From Jaenimonas drosophilae (taxonomy: Eukaryota > Euglenozoa > Kinetoplastea > Trypanosomatida > Trypanosomatidae): a DNA stretch of 64,000 nucleotides. A program made the translations under genes and the position numbers. Below the pieces are notes generated by a model. The model made no database searches and had not been told where the DNA came from. It worked only from the letters and a program-made list of their open reading frames with translations. Shown here piece by piece: positions 8,742 to 18,178 of this stretch (its first letter is position 1; each line of letters opens with the position of its first letter). The DNA is taken from assembly GCA_030849065.1 (NCBI GenBank), contig JASAON010001615.1, positions 36,545 through 100,544 on the forward strand, given 5' to 3'.

Positions 8742-10091
8742 ATGCTCAGCAAACTTCGTTCTCGTGAGTTGGTCATACTGGACCGCGTATATGAAAACAT
8801 CAGCCTGCCGCCCATGGTGGTGGCGGTGATGGATACCCCAGCGGTGCAGCGCCTGCGTACCCTCCATCAACTTGGTGCGAGCTCCTTCCTCTACCCGAGC
8901 GCCGTTCATACGCGCTTCGAACACAGCCTGGGCGTTGCTCACATGGCCCGCACGCTGTTGCAGCACGTACAGCATCATCAACCAGATCTCGGCCTCACCG
9001 AGGAGGACTTGACGATTGGCATGCTCGGTGGCCTCCTCCACGATGTTGGCCACGGGCCCTTCTCTCATCTCTTTGAAGATGTTATTGCGCACCGCTGTGG
9101 TGTGGTCTTCAACCACGAGGAGATGTCCGAGCGCATCGCGCGCCGTGTGCTGCGGGATCTTCTTCCCGAAGGCCAAGTGAATGTGGTGGTTGGCCTCATG
9201 CGTGGCCGAGCACCACCCGAGGTCACCTACGGCGAAATCATCAGCAACAAGAGAAATGGCATCGATGTGGATCGGCTGGACTACTTTCTTCGGGATTCAC
9301 TCTGCTGCTTCGGCAAGCCTTCGGTTGATGTGCGCGTGAGCCGCCTCTTCAAGTCATCTAAGCTCGTCTGTGATGGCGGGCAGTGGCAGCTGGCGTTTGA
9401 GCAGAAGATGGGCCTCTCCCTCCGTGAAATTTTCACCCTGCGTGCAAAGCTGCACAAGAATGTTTATCAGCACCAAGTCACCAAGGCCATTGGCCACATG
9501 ATTGGTGATGTGCTCTTCCTCGCCTCCAACGACTTCAAGGTGGGGGGCTTAACCATGATGGAGTGTGCTGCCCACGAGGACTCCTTCTTGCACCTGGGTG
9601 ATTGGATCCTAAGTGCCATCGAGGCCAGTGACGCACCTGGTCTGGCGGAGGCACAGAAGGTGCTGAAGCGTTTGCGTAGCCGAGACATTTACCACACCGC
9701 CTTCGCCAAGGCACTCGATCCATGTGCATCGCAACAGATACCAAATCTCGATTGGCATCGGTGCATTCTGGAGCACGCTCATCCATCTTTTCCCATTTCA
9801 GGTGAAGACTTCGTGGAGGAGGTGGTGGTGATCAACCAGGGGAAGGGCAGTGCGGACCCACTTGCCAGCGTACTCTTCTACAACCCGAAGAAGCCATCGC
9901 AGCCACTGAGCCAGATGCTCCTGCATAGTAGCCCACTCTTCACTCCTGTGGTGTTTGAGGAACGCACCTTGATGGTTTTCGAGAAGCGCAACACCAACGG
10001 CGCGGTGCGACGTGCGTGCGAGCGCATGTTGCAAGATCCTGCCTTGGCCCCAGCCTTCATGGAGTCACTCCCCTTTTACAACCCTGGCTAA
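8742..10091 (+). CDS. SAMHD1-like HD-domain phosphohydrolase (probable dNTPase)
   Basis: This is a 449-residue protein. SAMHD1-family enzymes hydrolyse dNTPs to deoxynucleoside and triphosphate. The metal-site motifs are all present: RFEHSLGVAHMA (His61), LLHDVGHGPFSHLFE (His100, Asp101) and NGIDVDRLDYFLRD (Asp177). These are close to human SAMHD1 His167, His206/Asp207 and Asp311. The C-terminal lobe (FVEEVVVINQGKG and following, from about 360) also follows the SAMHD1 pattern. There is no N-terminal SAM domain, so the protein is essentially the catalytic core. The ATG at 8742 gives MLSKLRSREL; the in-frame TTG at 8727 is unlikely. The probable role is dNTP pool control. Allosteric regulation cannot be judged from sequence. 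Confidence 0.9.
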   Translation: MLSKLRSRELVILDRVYENISLPPMVVAVMDTPAVQRLRTLHQLGASSFLYPSAVHTRFEHSLGVAHMARTLLQHVQHHQPDLGLTEEDLTIGMLGGLLHDVGHGPFSHLFEDVIAHRCGVVFNHEEMSERIARRVLRDLLPEGQVNVVVGLMRGRAPPEVTYGEIISNKRNGIDVDRLDYFLRDSLCCFGKPSVDVRVSRLFKSSKLVCDGGQWQLAFEQKMGLSLREIFTLRAKLHKNVYQHQVTKAIGHMIGDVLFLASNDFKVGGLTMMECAAHEDSFLHLGDWILSAIEASDAPGLAEAQKVLKRLRSRDIYHTAFAKALDPCASQQIPNLDWHRCILEHAHPSFPISGEDFVEEVVVINQGKGSADPLASVLFYNPKKPSQPLSQMLLHSSPLFTPVVFEERTLMVFEKRNTNGAVRRACERMLQDPALAPAFMESLPFYNPG

Positions 10092-10317
10092 CAACCCCTT
10101 GACGAGTGAGCTCAGCGCGTAGCACTTCTTCACCCCCTCCTTACAATACCAAGTAACAACAACAACGTACGTGGATATTCATGCCATACTGGCCGAATGG
10201 CTAAGTGCTCTTAGCTACTGATGCTCTATTTTTACTTCTACTTTATGCATCATGTTGTGTCTAGTAGCAGCGTAGGCATATCGTGTAGTCCCATCACACT
10301 CGTTCCGCTGCGTCCTG

Positions 10318-10650
10318 ATGCTTCGCTGTAGTCGAGTGAGCTTTGTTAGGTTGCCCAAGGGCCGTCGGCCGCGTGAGCGTCCGTGGGAGATCTTTAACTC
10401 GCGTGATTTTGGTTTCCACGAGGGATCTCAAAACTATAGCATGTGGCTCCTCTTTGCCTCAACCTTCACGGCACTCTTGGCCTTTGAGATGGTGCAAATG
10501 GGGCGTCGCATCCTCGCTCGTGGTGATACGTGCTTCGCCTGCGAAGCTGCTCGCGAGCACTACCGCGCCAGGCTGGAGCAGAAGGAGCGCGAGATGGAAG
10601 CTGTGGAGAGCCTCTCCGCTGGTGCGAAGTTGCTGCGGTCGAAGCAATAA
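10318..10650 (+). CDS. Small single-pass membrane protein, hypothetical
   Basis: This 110-residue protein starts at ATG. Residues 1-40 are basic (KGRRPRERPWE). A hydrophobic segment at about 42-60 (MWLLFASTFTALLAFEMV) looks like one membrane span. The C-terminal half is charged and helical, with a CFAC motif (about 73-76). The basic start plus one span would fit a mitochondrial inner-membrane protein, but no family is recognised. Its place between two real genes with normal spacing and its coding-like composition support it being a gene. Confidence 0.65.
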   Translation: MLRCSRVSFVRLPKGRRPRERPWEIFNSRDFGFHEGSQNYSMWLLFASTFTALLAFEMVQMGRRILARGDTCFACEAAREHYRARLEQKEREMEAVESLSAGAKLLRSKQ

Positions 10651-10984
10651 ATCTTTGCTGGCACATGATGTGCCACATCACACACAAACACACAGAGACA
10701 GGGTGCATATCAGTGCTTCTGTGGAGTCTTCTTCTTCATCTACTCGACACAAGTACAGTATCCTGCGAATTGTATGGGTACTATACTAACTCACCTCATT
10801 GGGCTTACTTTCTCTTACTGTGTACCTCGTTTCATTTTTAGGTATTGTTTGATTAGCTCGCACAGGTTGTCTCAGAACCACCCGCGTGCGTACCTAGCAG
10901 CCTCCACACACATACACACACCCCCACGCAACCAGCCTTCGTTTGTTTGCGACCTACTCCATCACCCGAAGCATCCGGCTACCA
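10651..10984 (+). other. Intergenic region (334 bases)
   Basis: No gene is seen. It contains short CA-rich stretches (10681-10692, 10909-10925) and pyrimidine tracts (10810-10845) ahead of the proteasome gene. Confidence 0.5.
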
Positions 10985-11728
10985 ATGATTGAGAACTTTG
11001 CTGAGTACGGCCACAGCCACTACCCCAACAAGCTTGCGAGCTCTGTTCTGCAGCTGCCAAAGCAAGGTGCCAAGGAGCACTCATGGAGTCCTTATAAGGA
11101 TAACGGAGGCACGACGGCGGCCATTGCGGGAAAAGACTTTGTGATTCTCGCAGGTGATACCCGTCTCAACGGCGACTTCTGCATCCACACAAGAAACGAT
11201 GAGAGTAAGCTCTTCAAGCTCACGGACCGCACCTACTTGGCGAGCAACGGCATGCAGGCTGACCGCCTTCAGCTGCAGCAGGTGCTCAAGTACCGCGTGG
11301 CATGGTACCGCTTCAACAACGGTGGAAAGATCCCGAGCACCAACGCCATCTCCCAGCTGCTCTCTACGATGCTGTACCAGCGCCGTTTCTTTCCCTACTA
11401 CACCTTCAACATGGTCGCTGGCCTGGACGAGAAGGGCCGAGGTGTGTGCTACAGCTACGATGTGTTTGGCACGACGGAGCCTGCCAAGTACGGCACCTGC
11501 GGCAGCGCCTCCAGCTTCGTGGAACCGCTGCTAGACTGCTTGATCAAGAAGGAGCACTGGGTGGGCCAGGCACCACAGGAGATGAGCCTGGAAGAAACAA
11601 TGGAGATGCTCAAGAACGCCTTTACGAGTGCAGCGGAGCGCGATATCTTCACGGGTGATGCCGTTCGTTTTCACGTCATCAGCGCCAGCGGCGTACAAAG
11701 TGAGCTCTTTGAGCTGCGCCATGATTGA
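10985..11728 (+). CDS. PSMB1: Proteasome subunit beta type-1 (beta6)
   Basis: This is a 247-residue structural beta subunit of the 20S core. The fold signature is clear: [21 protein letters not shown], then [13 protein letters not shown], then [19 protein letters not shown] (very close to PSMB1 'RRFFPYY'), then [18 protein letters not shown] near the end. Beta6 subunits are proteolytically inactive; a Thr follows the GG, but the family motif is otherwise that of beta6. I chose the ATG at 10985 ([10 protein letters not shown]); the frame extends back to a TTG at 10943, but those residues look like 5' UTR. Its neighbours (cyclophilin, ABCG) match, from memory, Leishmania chromosome 6. Confidence 0.96.
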   Translation: MIENFAEYGHSHYPNKLASSVLQLPKQGAKEHSWSPYKDNGGTTAAIAGKDFVILAGDTRLNGDFCIHTRNDESKLFKLTDRTYLASNGMQADRLQLQQVLKYRVAWYRFNNGGKIPSTNAISQLLSTMLYQRRFFPYYTFNMVAGLDEKGRGVCYSYDVFGTTEPAKYGTCGSASSFVEPLLDCLIKKEHWVGQAPQEMSLEETMEMLKNAFTSAAERDIFTGDAVRFHVISASGVQSELFELRHD

Positions 11729-12138
11729 GAGAGGGATGCTGCGTTATCGCATCGACGTACACTCAACCTCTTCCCAGAGAAGAAGGCATGGTGGGTCTCA
11801 GGGCGTGAGTCCTACCTCTTGCTGAGGTTGCGAAAGGCGGACGATTTATTATGCAAATGTTGGCTTGTTTTTGGCGTGTGCGCTACAAGCACGGCGAGCT
11901 CCGAGGGCCCACTACTGAGATGGCATCTGCCACCGTAGCTGTGGTAGGTGCGGCAAACTGGTGCGACTTCTCCGGTTATTTTTCTTCCAAACTCAATGTA
12001 CTCTATTATTCTCCTTATCTCTGCATCTCTCTAGTAGGTCACCACACAACATCACTCTTCTGTGTGTTGCTTCTTAGACGTCGTGTGTGGCGACGAACAC
12101 TCTGCTTCATCTTGTGTTGAGGATTAACCCTTCACCCC
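11729..12138 (+). other. Intergenic region (410 bases)
   Basis: No gene is seen. T-rich stretches at 11970-12000 and 12001-12030 (TTCTCCTTATCTCTGCATCTC) with downstream AGs near 12034 probably form the splice acceptor of the next gene. Confidence 0.5.
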
Positions 12139-12681
12139 ATGTCTCGTAAAGCAAATGGCAAGAATGCCCTCGTGAAGTTCCACGAGGTGCACGACCCCAC
12201 CTATGGTGCGCTGAGCCCGCTCTCCCCGCATCCTCTCGTGGTGCGTCACCGGCAGTACCCCAGCCTTCATCACTACTTTCTCTGTGAGCGCTTTAAGGAC
12301 ACCGCGGTAGAAGCACAGCTGCAGCTGGCCACCTCTGTGTGGGAGTTAGAGCGCGTCGTGAAGGATGCCGAAGCCAAGAACCTGCAACGTGATGACTGGA
12401 ACCGCGTGAAGATTGATGTGATGCTATTAGGAAACTACTTCAAGTTTAAGCAGAACGAGGCTGCGCGGCGAGTGTTGCTAGAAACGGAGAGCAAGGTGCT
12501 CGTCGATCACACACCCACCGATGATTTTTGGGGTGACAACGGCGATGGAAGCGGCAAGAATGTACTGGGTGTGGTGCTCATGTGCGTACGCGACCGGCTC
12601 AACCGCGAGGCGCCGCGAGAGAAGGAGTCCAGCAAGAGTCGGAGCACGCGGGCGCCTAGAACAACCGCTACCCGTGCGTAG
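12139..12681 (+). CDS. NADAR (YbiA-like) family protein with altered motif residues
   Basis: This is a 180-residue protein. NADAR/YbiA proteins are N-glycosidases linked to riboflavin-pathway intermediates and to removal of ADP-ribose from guanine. Residues 12-150 follow the family pattern: FHEVHDPTYGALSPLSPHPL, PSLHHYFLCERF (41-52), NYFKFKQNEAARRVLLET, TPTDDFWG (125-132) and GKNVLGVVLMCVRDRL. In typical members the second motif reads T-V-E-H-Y-F-Q-A-x-K-F. Here Glu is His44 and Lys is Arg51, so two conserved polar residues thought to matter for catalysis are changed. The C-terminal 30 residues are basic and probably disordered. Family membership is fairly sure; activity is doubtful. Confidence 0.8.
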   Translation: MSRKANGKNALVKFHEVHDPTYGALSPLSPHPLVVRHRQYPSLHHYFLCERFKDTAVEAQLQLATSVWELERVVKDAEAKNLQRDDWNRVKIDVMLLGNYFKFKQNEAARRVLLETESKVLVDHTPTDDFWGDNGDGSGKNVLGVVLMCVRDRLNREAPREKESSKSRSTRAPRTTATRA

Positions 12682-13075
12682 ACCCCCATGGGATGTTGGC
12701 TCGCTCATGCACCACAGTGAGTGCACTTCACTTGGTCTTGCAAATATGTTTGGCATGGGAGATGAGGTGGGTGATTAGGCGTCAGGTGCTTTTGCAATGG
12801 CGCAGTTGCGGATGTATAGTGCTTGGGCTGTACTGAAGGAAACAGAGCGAAGGAAATGTACCAGGATGTGGTGCACCTCAAATCGTGTTGCTTCTGTGAT
12901 CCCGTCATGATGGCAATTCACTACGTCTAAACAAGAAGCAGGTATTGCACCGGATTGATGTAGCTGACAGTCCTGTTACTCATATATGTTCTTCTTTCCT
13001 ATATGTGTTCTTTGCTACGCCATGAGCTAGTTCTATACTCACCAGCAACTACAAACCAATCAACACTCATTCACC
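12682..13075 (+). other. Intergenic region (394 bases)
   Basis: No gene is seen. A T/C-rich stretch (12970-13020, including TTCTTCTTTCCTATATGTG) lies before the cyclophilin ATG. Confidence 0.5.
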
Positions 13076-13672
13076 ATGGCAAGGCAAGGAATGCGCCGTC
13101 CGTTGCTCATCCTGGCCCTCTTCGTGGCCGCCTGCTTATTCACCGCCTCTGTTTACGCTTCCCAGCCAGAGCCGGAGGTAACGAGCAAAGTCTTCTTCGA
13201 CATCACCATTGGTGATCAGCCCGCCGGACGTATCGTGATTGGCCTCTTCGGCAAGAACGTTCCCCGTACCGTGGAGAACTTCAAGCAGCTCTGCACCGGA
13301 GAGAATGGCTTTGGCTACAAGAACTCCATTTTCCACCGCGTGATCCGCAACTTCATGATCCAGGGCGGTGACTTCACCAAGTTTGATGGCACTGGTGGCA
13401 AGTCTATCTACGGCGACCGCTTCAAGGATGAGAACTTTAATATCAAGCACTTCGCCGGCGCGCTCTCCATGGCCAACGCTGGCCCCAACACGAACGGATC
13501 ACAGTTCTTCATCACCACCGTAGACACCCCGTGGCTCGATGGCCGCCACGTTGTTTTTGGAAAGGTGGTTGAGGGCATGGATGTGGTCAAGGCAATTGAG
13601 GGAACCCGCACTGGGGCACAGGATGCCCCACGTGACACGGTGCGCATCGTGGACAGCGGCATCGTCGCGTAA
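13076..13672 (+). CDS. Secretory-pathway cyclophilin (peptidyl-prolyl isomerase)
   Basis: This 198-residue protein catalyses cis-trans isomerisation of X-Pro bonds. Residues 1-29 form a signal peptide: a basic start (MARQGMRRP), a hydrophobic core ([13 protein letters not shown]) and small residues before the mature end. The cyclophilin domain spans about 37-196. It has [15 protein letters not shown] with the catalytic Arg, NGSQFFITT, and [13 protein letters not shown] containing the cyclosporin-contacting Trp. No ER-retention KDEL is seen at the C-terminus, which ends VDSGIVA, so it may be ER-resident by other means or secreted. It resembles cyclophilin B and the Leishmania chromosome 6 cyclophilin (from memory). 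Confidence 0.95.
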   Translation: MARQGMRRPLLILALFVAACLFTASVYASQPEPEVTSKVFFDITIGDQPAGRIVIGLFGKNVPRTVENFKQLCTGENGFGYKNSIFHRVIRNFMIQGGDFTKFDGTGGKSIYGDRFKDENFNIKHFAGALSMANAGPNTNGSQFFITTVDTPWLDGRHVVFGKVVEGMDVVKAIEGTRTGAQDAPRDTVRIVDSGIVA

Positions 13673-14051
13673 CGTACTTTGAAACACACAACATGATGTG
13701 TGTGTGTGTGTGCGATTTGGAAGAGTTGTGCTCAACCTCTTCCTTTTCTCTCTTTTCTTTGTTCGTGTCCAGGTGGTCTAAGGATGCAAGTTTTTTTGGT
13801 GCCAAAATGTGTTACCTCTCTACGTAAGTTGAGTGTAGAGACTTGTCTGATCACTCGTTGTGCACGAAGTGAAGGCTGTGCTGGGCGAGTCACAACAACT
13901 ACCCTATGAAAACACGTCATTCTTGTTCGCGGTCCAACTATTCATTTCTCCTCATCTTCATCTCCATCCCTCGCATAGCAACACCTCCACAGGATTTAGG
14001 TGGAAGGACCCTCCGTCTTCAAGTTCTATTTTTTTTCGTGTTCCGCACAAG
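13673..14051 (+). other. Intergenic region (379 bases) with a TG microsatellite
   Basis: It holds a TG repeat at about 13696-13713, a T/C-rich tract at 13736-13770, and a second tract (TTCATTTCTCCTCATCTTCA, 13940-13959) before the next gene. The frame of the next gene extends back to 13860, but those residues look like translated 5' UTR. Confidence 0.5.
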
Positions 14052-15743
14052 ATGCATGCCGCTCACTGCGATCAGCTCATAGCGGTGGAGCGGGAGCGGC
14101 AGGCGAAGCGCTATGGTCGTTCAGCACGCCAACGGCAGCTGTGGTTTGCCTTTCTTGGCGCCATCATCCTGTACGTTTACGGCGGCTACCGCATCTGGAA
14201 GAACCCTCCTCCGGTGTCGCGTGTGTGGATCGATGAAGTGCTGGTTGAGGTGATTGAGGATAGCCTCTTTGCCACTCTTCACGGCTACTTTCTGTGGGTT
14301 GTTTTGGGCTTAGGCGTGGCACACGTACTCTACGGCATGCAAGGCGGTGAGTCCGCCGCCGGGGATGCCGAAAGTACCTCGCGCCATCCACGACGGCCGG
14401 CTCGGAGGGCCGAATCTGTTGCCCGCGCCACCTCTCTCCGCCCATCGCAGCAGCAACAACGCACTGGAGAGGATGGCATATTCAGCCGTGCCTTCCCCTC
14501 TTCTCACCCTTCGCTTCCAAGTGAAGCTAGCCACGCACATCAAAGCGACTTCGACGCCCAACGCCCCTTACGCACCCTTCATGAACTCGATAGCTTTCTT
14601 CATCGTGAGTACCGCCAGCGCCTGAAGGATGGGCTCACGGGTGTCGATGGCACAGGTGAGCTAGGCGGAAGCGGAGGTGTACGCGTTGATGCACGCGCCT
14701 CCATCTTCTCCACCCGCGAATCTGAGTCGCTGCTGCCCGATGGCTCCATCCGGGTGAGTTATGATGTAGGCCGGAAGCAGGCCGGGTGGCCTCGTCTGCG
14801 CTTCCCCACGTCTGCGGCAAGCACAGCCGATGAGGCAGCAACGAACACCATCTCTGCCTCTGCCGATGCCGCCAACCAGATCATGTGGAGGGAGCTTGAG
14901 ATTCCTTACCTCGATGTTGCCCTCACACAGACGCGTGAGTGGATCTGCGATGTGTGCCGCCGTTTGGTCGAGGAAGTAGATGAGTGCAATCGCTGGTTTG
15001 CCAACAACAACATCGCCGTCTTTGATTGCGCACACTCGTTGCAGGAGGTCATCGTCACCGCCGCACCCGCACCCACCATGACGGGCTTTGGCGCGCCAAG
15101 CCCTGCCGCAGTTACCCCGGCCCAGGAGAGCAAGTACGCCGCCCTGCAGCGTGAAAAAGAGTTTGTGCGTGCACGTCAGCAGACGGTGCGTGATCTCGAT
15201 ACCGTCATGCGCTACGACCAACGTCTTGCCCTGGAGGCTCGCCTTGACTTTGGTAGCACCTTCCCCGATGCCTTCCCCATGGCACCAACAGAGCGCACCG
15301 CCCGCCAGCAGTACATACTCAACCGGCTACGTACCTTTGCCCGGCAGCGCACCCTCTCCTCCTACATCTCCAATGGAGGTGATTCCGAGTCATGGCGTGA
15401 GGGCTTCCCCTGTGACTCTCACTTGGTGCTGCACCTCCTCCGCACCAGCGTGGACCATCTCTCCACCTACCTCCGTCTAGGCTATCAGAGCACCACACTT
15501 CAGTCACCAGACATCGCCCTGTGTGTGGGTGATACGGGAGAGCCATACTTCTACGTACGGTATCGTGGGAACGGCGACCGCCTCTTCCCCACGCGTCCAG
15601 GGAAGCACTCACTCTTTGAGGCACTGCTGATCTTCACCGCCATCATCCACAAGAACCATCATGATAGCTTTGGTGGCCTCCGTGGAACTTTAGACCTGAA
15701 GCGCGCTGACATGTTGCGGCTTCTTGCAAAGCAACAGCGCTAG
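14052..15743 (+). CDS. TMEM209-like membrane protein
   Basis: This is a 563-residue protein. Two membrane spans lie near the N-terminus (about 29-48, LWFAFLGAIILYVYGGY; and 74-95, FATLHGYFLWVVLGLGVAH). A Ser/Gln/Arg-rich disordered linker follows (about 100-250). The C-terminal half is folded. Its end contains FPCDSHLVLHLLRTSVDHL, GDTGEPYFYVRYRGNGDRLF and HSLFEALLIFTAIIHK. This order resembles the C-terminal part of TMEM209 (Pfam CytochromB561_N), a nuclear-envelope protein reported to contact NUP205 in animals. I chose the ATG at 14052 because the preceding in-frame stretch is pyrimidine-rich UTR. Family assignment is by pattern memory and needs a profile search. Confidence 0.7.
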   Translation: MHAAHCDQLIAVERERQAKRYGRSARQRQLWFAFLGAIILYVYGGYRIWKNPPPVSRVWIDEVLVEVIEDSLFATLHGYFLWVVLGLGVAHVLYGMQGGESAAGDAESTSRHPRRPARRAESVARATSLRPSQQQQRTGEDGIFSRAFPSSHPSLPSEASHAHQSDFDAQRPLRTLHELDSFLHREYRQRLKDGLTGVDGTGELGGSGGVRVDARASIFSTRESESLLPDGSIRVSYDVGRKQAGWPRLRFPTSAASTADEAATNTISASADAANQIMWRELEIPYLDVALTQTREWICDVCRRLVEEVDECNRWFANNNIAVFDCAHSLQEVIVTAAPAPTMTGFGAPSPAAVTPAQESKYAALQREKEFVRARQQTVRDLDTVMRYDQRLALEARLDFGSTFPDAFPMAPTERTARQQYILNRLRTFARQRTLSSYISNGGDSESWREGFPCDSHLVLHLLRTSVDHLSTYLRLGYQSTTLQSPDIALCVGDTGEPYFYVRYRGNGDRLFPTRPGKHSLFEALLIFTAIIHKNHHDSFGGLRGTLDLKRADMLRLLAKQQR

Positions 15744-16192
15744 CGTCGCACGTCCAGCCACCACTCCGCTTCTCCCCATCGTTTCATTTGTGCGGATGGA
15801 TGTATTCATCCACTGCGATGGGATGGGCGGTGGAGCCATGCCGCTCGTGCTTTCTCCGCCACGTTCGTCATGACGAACTTAAAACCAGAGCGGGATGAGA
15901 GGTCCTTTCCTAGATGAGAGCCACTCTCCCAACTAAAACACACACAAGTACACCACTACTACCTTCGTCCTTCATACCATGTTGCAGTTGTTCTTACGCT
16001 TCAACACCACACTTCGACCCACACCGTCTCTTCCCTCTCTCACACTCACATGGTATAGTATTTAGTAGTTTCTTCATATCTTCATTTCGTGCTACTACGT
16101 ACCTTTCCTTCTCATATCGTGTGAAGAACAAGAACAAGAGAGAGTTAGCTTATACCGCCTACAGCCTCACCTCCATTGTGATTTGAGCAGGG
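15744..16192 (+). other. Intergenic region (449 bases)
   Basis: No gene is seen. Long T/C-rich stretches (16021-16045, 16068-16090, 16101-16120) precede the ABC transporter and probably form its splice acceptor region; the nearest AGs are at 16127 and later. Confidence 0.55.
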
Positions 16193-18178
16193 ATGTCCGA
16201 TAGCGATACCCCGCCGCTTCCCGTGACGGAGGAGGATCATGCGCCAGACTACGTTGGCCCCAACGAGGCTGGTGATAAATCCTACGCCCGCCAATCCACG
16301 GCACCCATTGATAAGGGCTTCCGCATTGAGGGTTCCACGGCCGAGTTTGATGGCGGGACGGTGCGCAGCGGTAGCGTGAGCAACACCTTCTCCCTCCCCA
16401 TGTCTTGGCACAAGCTCAACTACTGGGCTGGGCCACGACGTATTCTGTGCGGCCTCACTGGCACCGCACTGCCTGGTCGATGCCTCGCCGTGATGGGAAG
16501 CTCTGGCGCCGGCAAGACCACCTTCCTCAATGCGCTGTGTGATCGCCTCGCGTCTGGCGGCCACTTGAAGCTCTCGGGCCGGCGGCAACTTGGTGATGTG
16601 GAGTTTGAGCGGCACTACCGCAAGGCGATGGGCTTCGTGACGCAGGATGATATTGTCTCGGCCCTCTCCACCCCATCCGATGCGCTGTGGTTTTCCCTCC
16701 GCACCCGGCGTGGAACTGCTCGGGCTGAGACGTTGGAGCGCGTCAATGACGCACTCGAGTTGCTGCGGCTGCAGCACTGCAGAAACACCGTGGTGGGCGT
16801 ACCTGGTCTCGTGGCTGGCCTCTCTGGTGGTGAGCGGAAGCGTTGCAACATTGGTGTGGAGCTCATTTGCGACCCCAAGGTGCTGATGCTCGATGAGCCT
16901 ACCTCCGGCCTGGACTCCGTCACGTCGGCCAAGATTGTGCATCTGCTCCGCCAGCTCTCCCGCACCGGCCGCACCATCATCTACACCATTCACCAGCCTA
17001 CCGCCGAGGTACTCTCCTACTTCGATGATCTGATGCTTCTTACCCAGGGTCGCTGCGCCTTCCATGGAACCATGGCCTTCAGCATTGAGTACTTTGAATC
17101 CATTGGCTTCACGTGCCCAGAAAACTATACCCCCAGTGACTACTACATGACCCTGCTGCAGGATAACGTAACCAGCACGGTGCTCATTAAGCGCTGGGCC
17201 AAGTACCTCAAGTACGGCAAGCGCACGCCCCACACCGTGGCCATTCGTCTCGCCAAGAGCAAGTCCGAGTCTGGTGCCGCCAAGTACCTGGATAACTACA
17301 TCACACAGTTTGGCAGCTCTCCGTGGGTTCAGCTGATTGAGATCACGAAGCGCACGGCGATTGAGGTGTCCCGCAACCAGGTGTATATCATGGCGCATGC
17401 CATTCAGGCCATCTTCTTTGCCACCATTGTTGGCTTGATCTTCTTCCACATCCGCGATGACGTTTATGGTGTGCAGGATCGTCAAGGTATGCTCTTCATG
17501 ACTATTATGAACCGATCCATGGGGCCGGCCTTCATTATGATCAACGCCTTCCACAACGTCCGAGCCGTCTATATGCGCGAACAGCAAGCCGGTGCCTACT
17601 CCCCGCTCATGTTCTTCGTTGGTCGCAGTATTGCTGAGCTTCCACTGCAGCTCACCTTCATCATCATTGAGAGTGTGATGCTCTACTTCATGTGCTTCCT
17701 CCATCGCAGCGCAGGCTCCTTCTTCATTTACCTCGCCGCCATCACCCTCATTTCTCAGGTGGCCACGGGCCTCGGCTTCGCCATCTCCGCCACATTCAAT
17801 TCCCTCGTGGTGGCCTCTGCCGTCACCCCGCTCATTCTTCTTCCACTCGCCGTGGCGGGAGGTCTCTTCGCCAACACCGAAACCCTGCACCCCTACTGGT
17901 ATTGGCTGCAGGTGCCGAGCTACTGCAGAAAGGGCTTCATTTTGGTGGCACGCAATGAGTTCAGTCATCTCCACCACATCACCTGTGATTTCGAGAGCAA
18001 AGGTGATCTCTACTGCCTCAATCAGCCCAAGAATGGCAATCAGGTGCTGGAGCAGCTGGGCTTCGAAACAAAGATGGAGGAATCCGTGTACCTGTGGGTC
18101 GGTCTAGTGCTGCTCTTCTTCCTATTCCGCGCCATCAGCGTGATCTCGCTGAGCGTAGCTGCTCGTGAGAAGACGTAA
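16193..18178 (+). CDS. ABCG-type half-transporter
   Basis: This is a 661-residue member of the ABCG (White) family, in which a nucleotide-binding domain precedes the membrane domain and two copies dimerise. Walker A is GSSGAGKT (102-109), the signature is LSGGERKR (from 210) and Walker B is VLMLDEPTSGLD (230-241), followed by the H-loop in IIYTIHQPTAEV. The membrane domain (about 370-655) shows six hydrophobic segments, starting VYIMAHAIQAIFFATIVGL and ending WVGLVLLFFLFRAISVISL. All catalytic motifs look intact. Leishmania carries ABCG1-3 next to the chromosome 6 cyclophilin (from memory), where they are linked to phospholipid or sterol transport. The substrate here is unknown. Confidence 0.96.
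   Translation: MSDSDTPPLPVTEEDHAPDYVGPNEAGDKSYARQSTAPIDKGFRIEGSTAEFDGGTVRSGSVSNTFSLPMSWHKLNYWAGPRRILCGLTGTALPGRCLAVMGSSGAGKTTFLNALCDRLASGGHLKLSGRRQLGDVEFERHYRKAMGFVTQDDIVSALSTPSDALWFSLRTRRGTARAETLERVNDALELLRLQHCRNTVVGVPGLVAGLSGGERKRCNIGVELICDPKVLMLDEPTSGLDSVTSAKIVHLLRQLSRTGRTIIYTIHQPTAEVLSYFDDLMLLTQGRCAFHGTMAFSIEYFESIGFTCPENYTPSDYYMTLLQDNVTSTVLIKRWAKYLKYGKRTPHTVAIRLAKSKSESGAAKYLDNYITQFGSSPWVQLIEITKRTAIEVSRNQVYIMAHAIQAIFFATIVGLIFFHIRDDVYGVQDRQGMLFMTIMNRSMGPAFIMINAFHNVRAVYMREQQAGAYSPLMFFVGRSIAELPLQLTFIIIESVMLYFMCFLHRSAGSFFIYLAAITLISQVATGLGFAISATFNSLVVASAVTPLILLPLAVAGGLFANTETLHPYWYWLQVPSYCRKGFILVARNEFSHLHHITCDFESKGDLYCLNQPKNGNQVLEQLGFETKMEESVYLWVGLVLLFFLFRAISVISLSVAAREKT

Noticed and set aside
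13860..14051. N-terminal extension of the TMEM209-like protein
   Set aside because: It starts at a non-ATG codon and translates T/C-rich sequence typical of a splice acceptor region.
16145..17977. 610-residue open frame on the minus strand
   Set aside because: It is the shadow of the ABCG gene on the other strand, with no recognisable domain and the wrong orientation.
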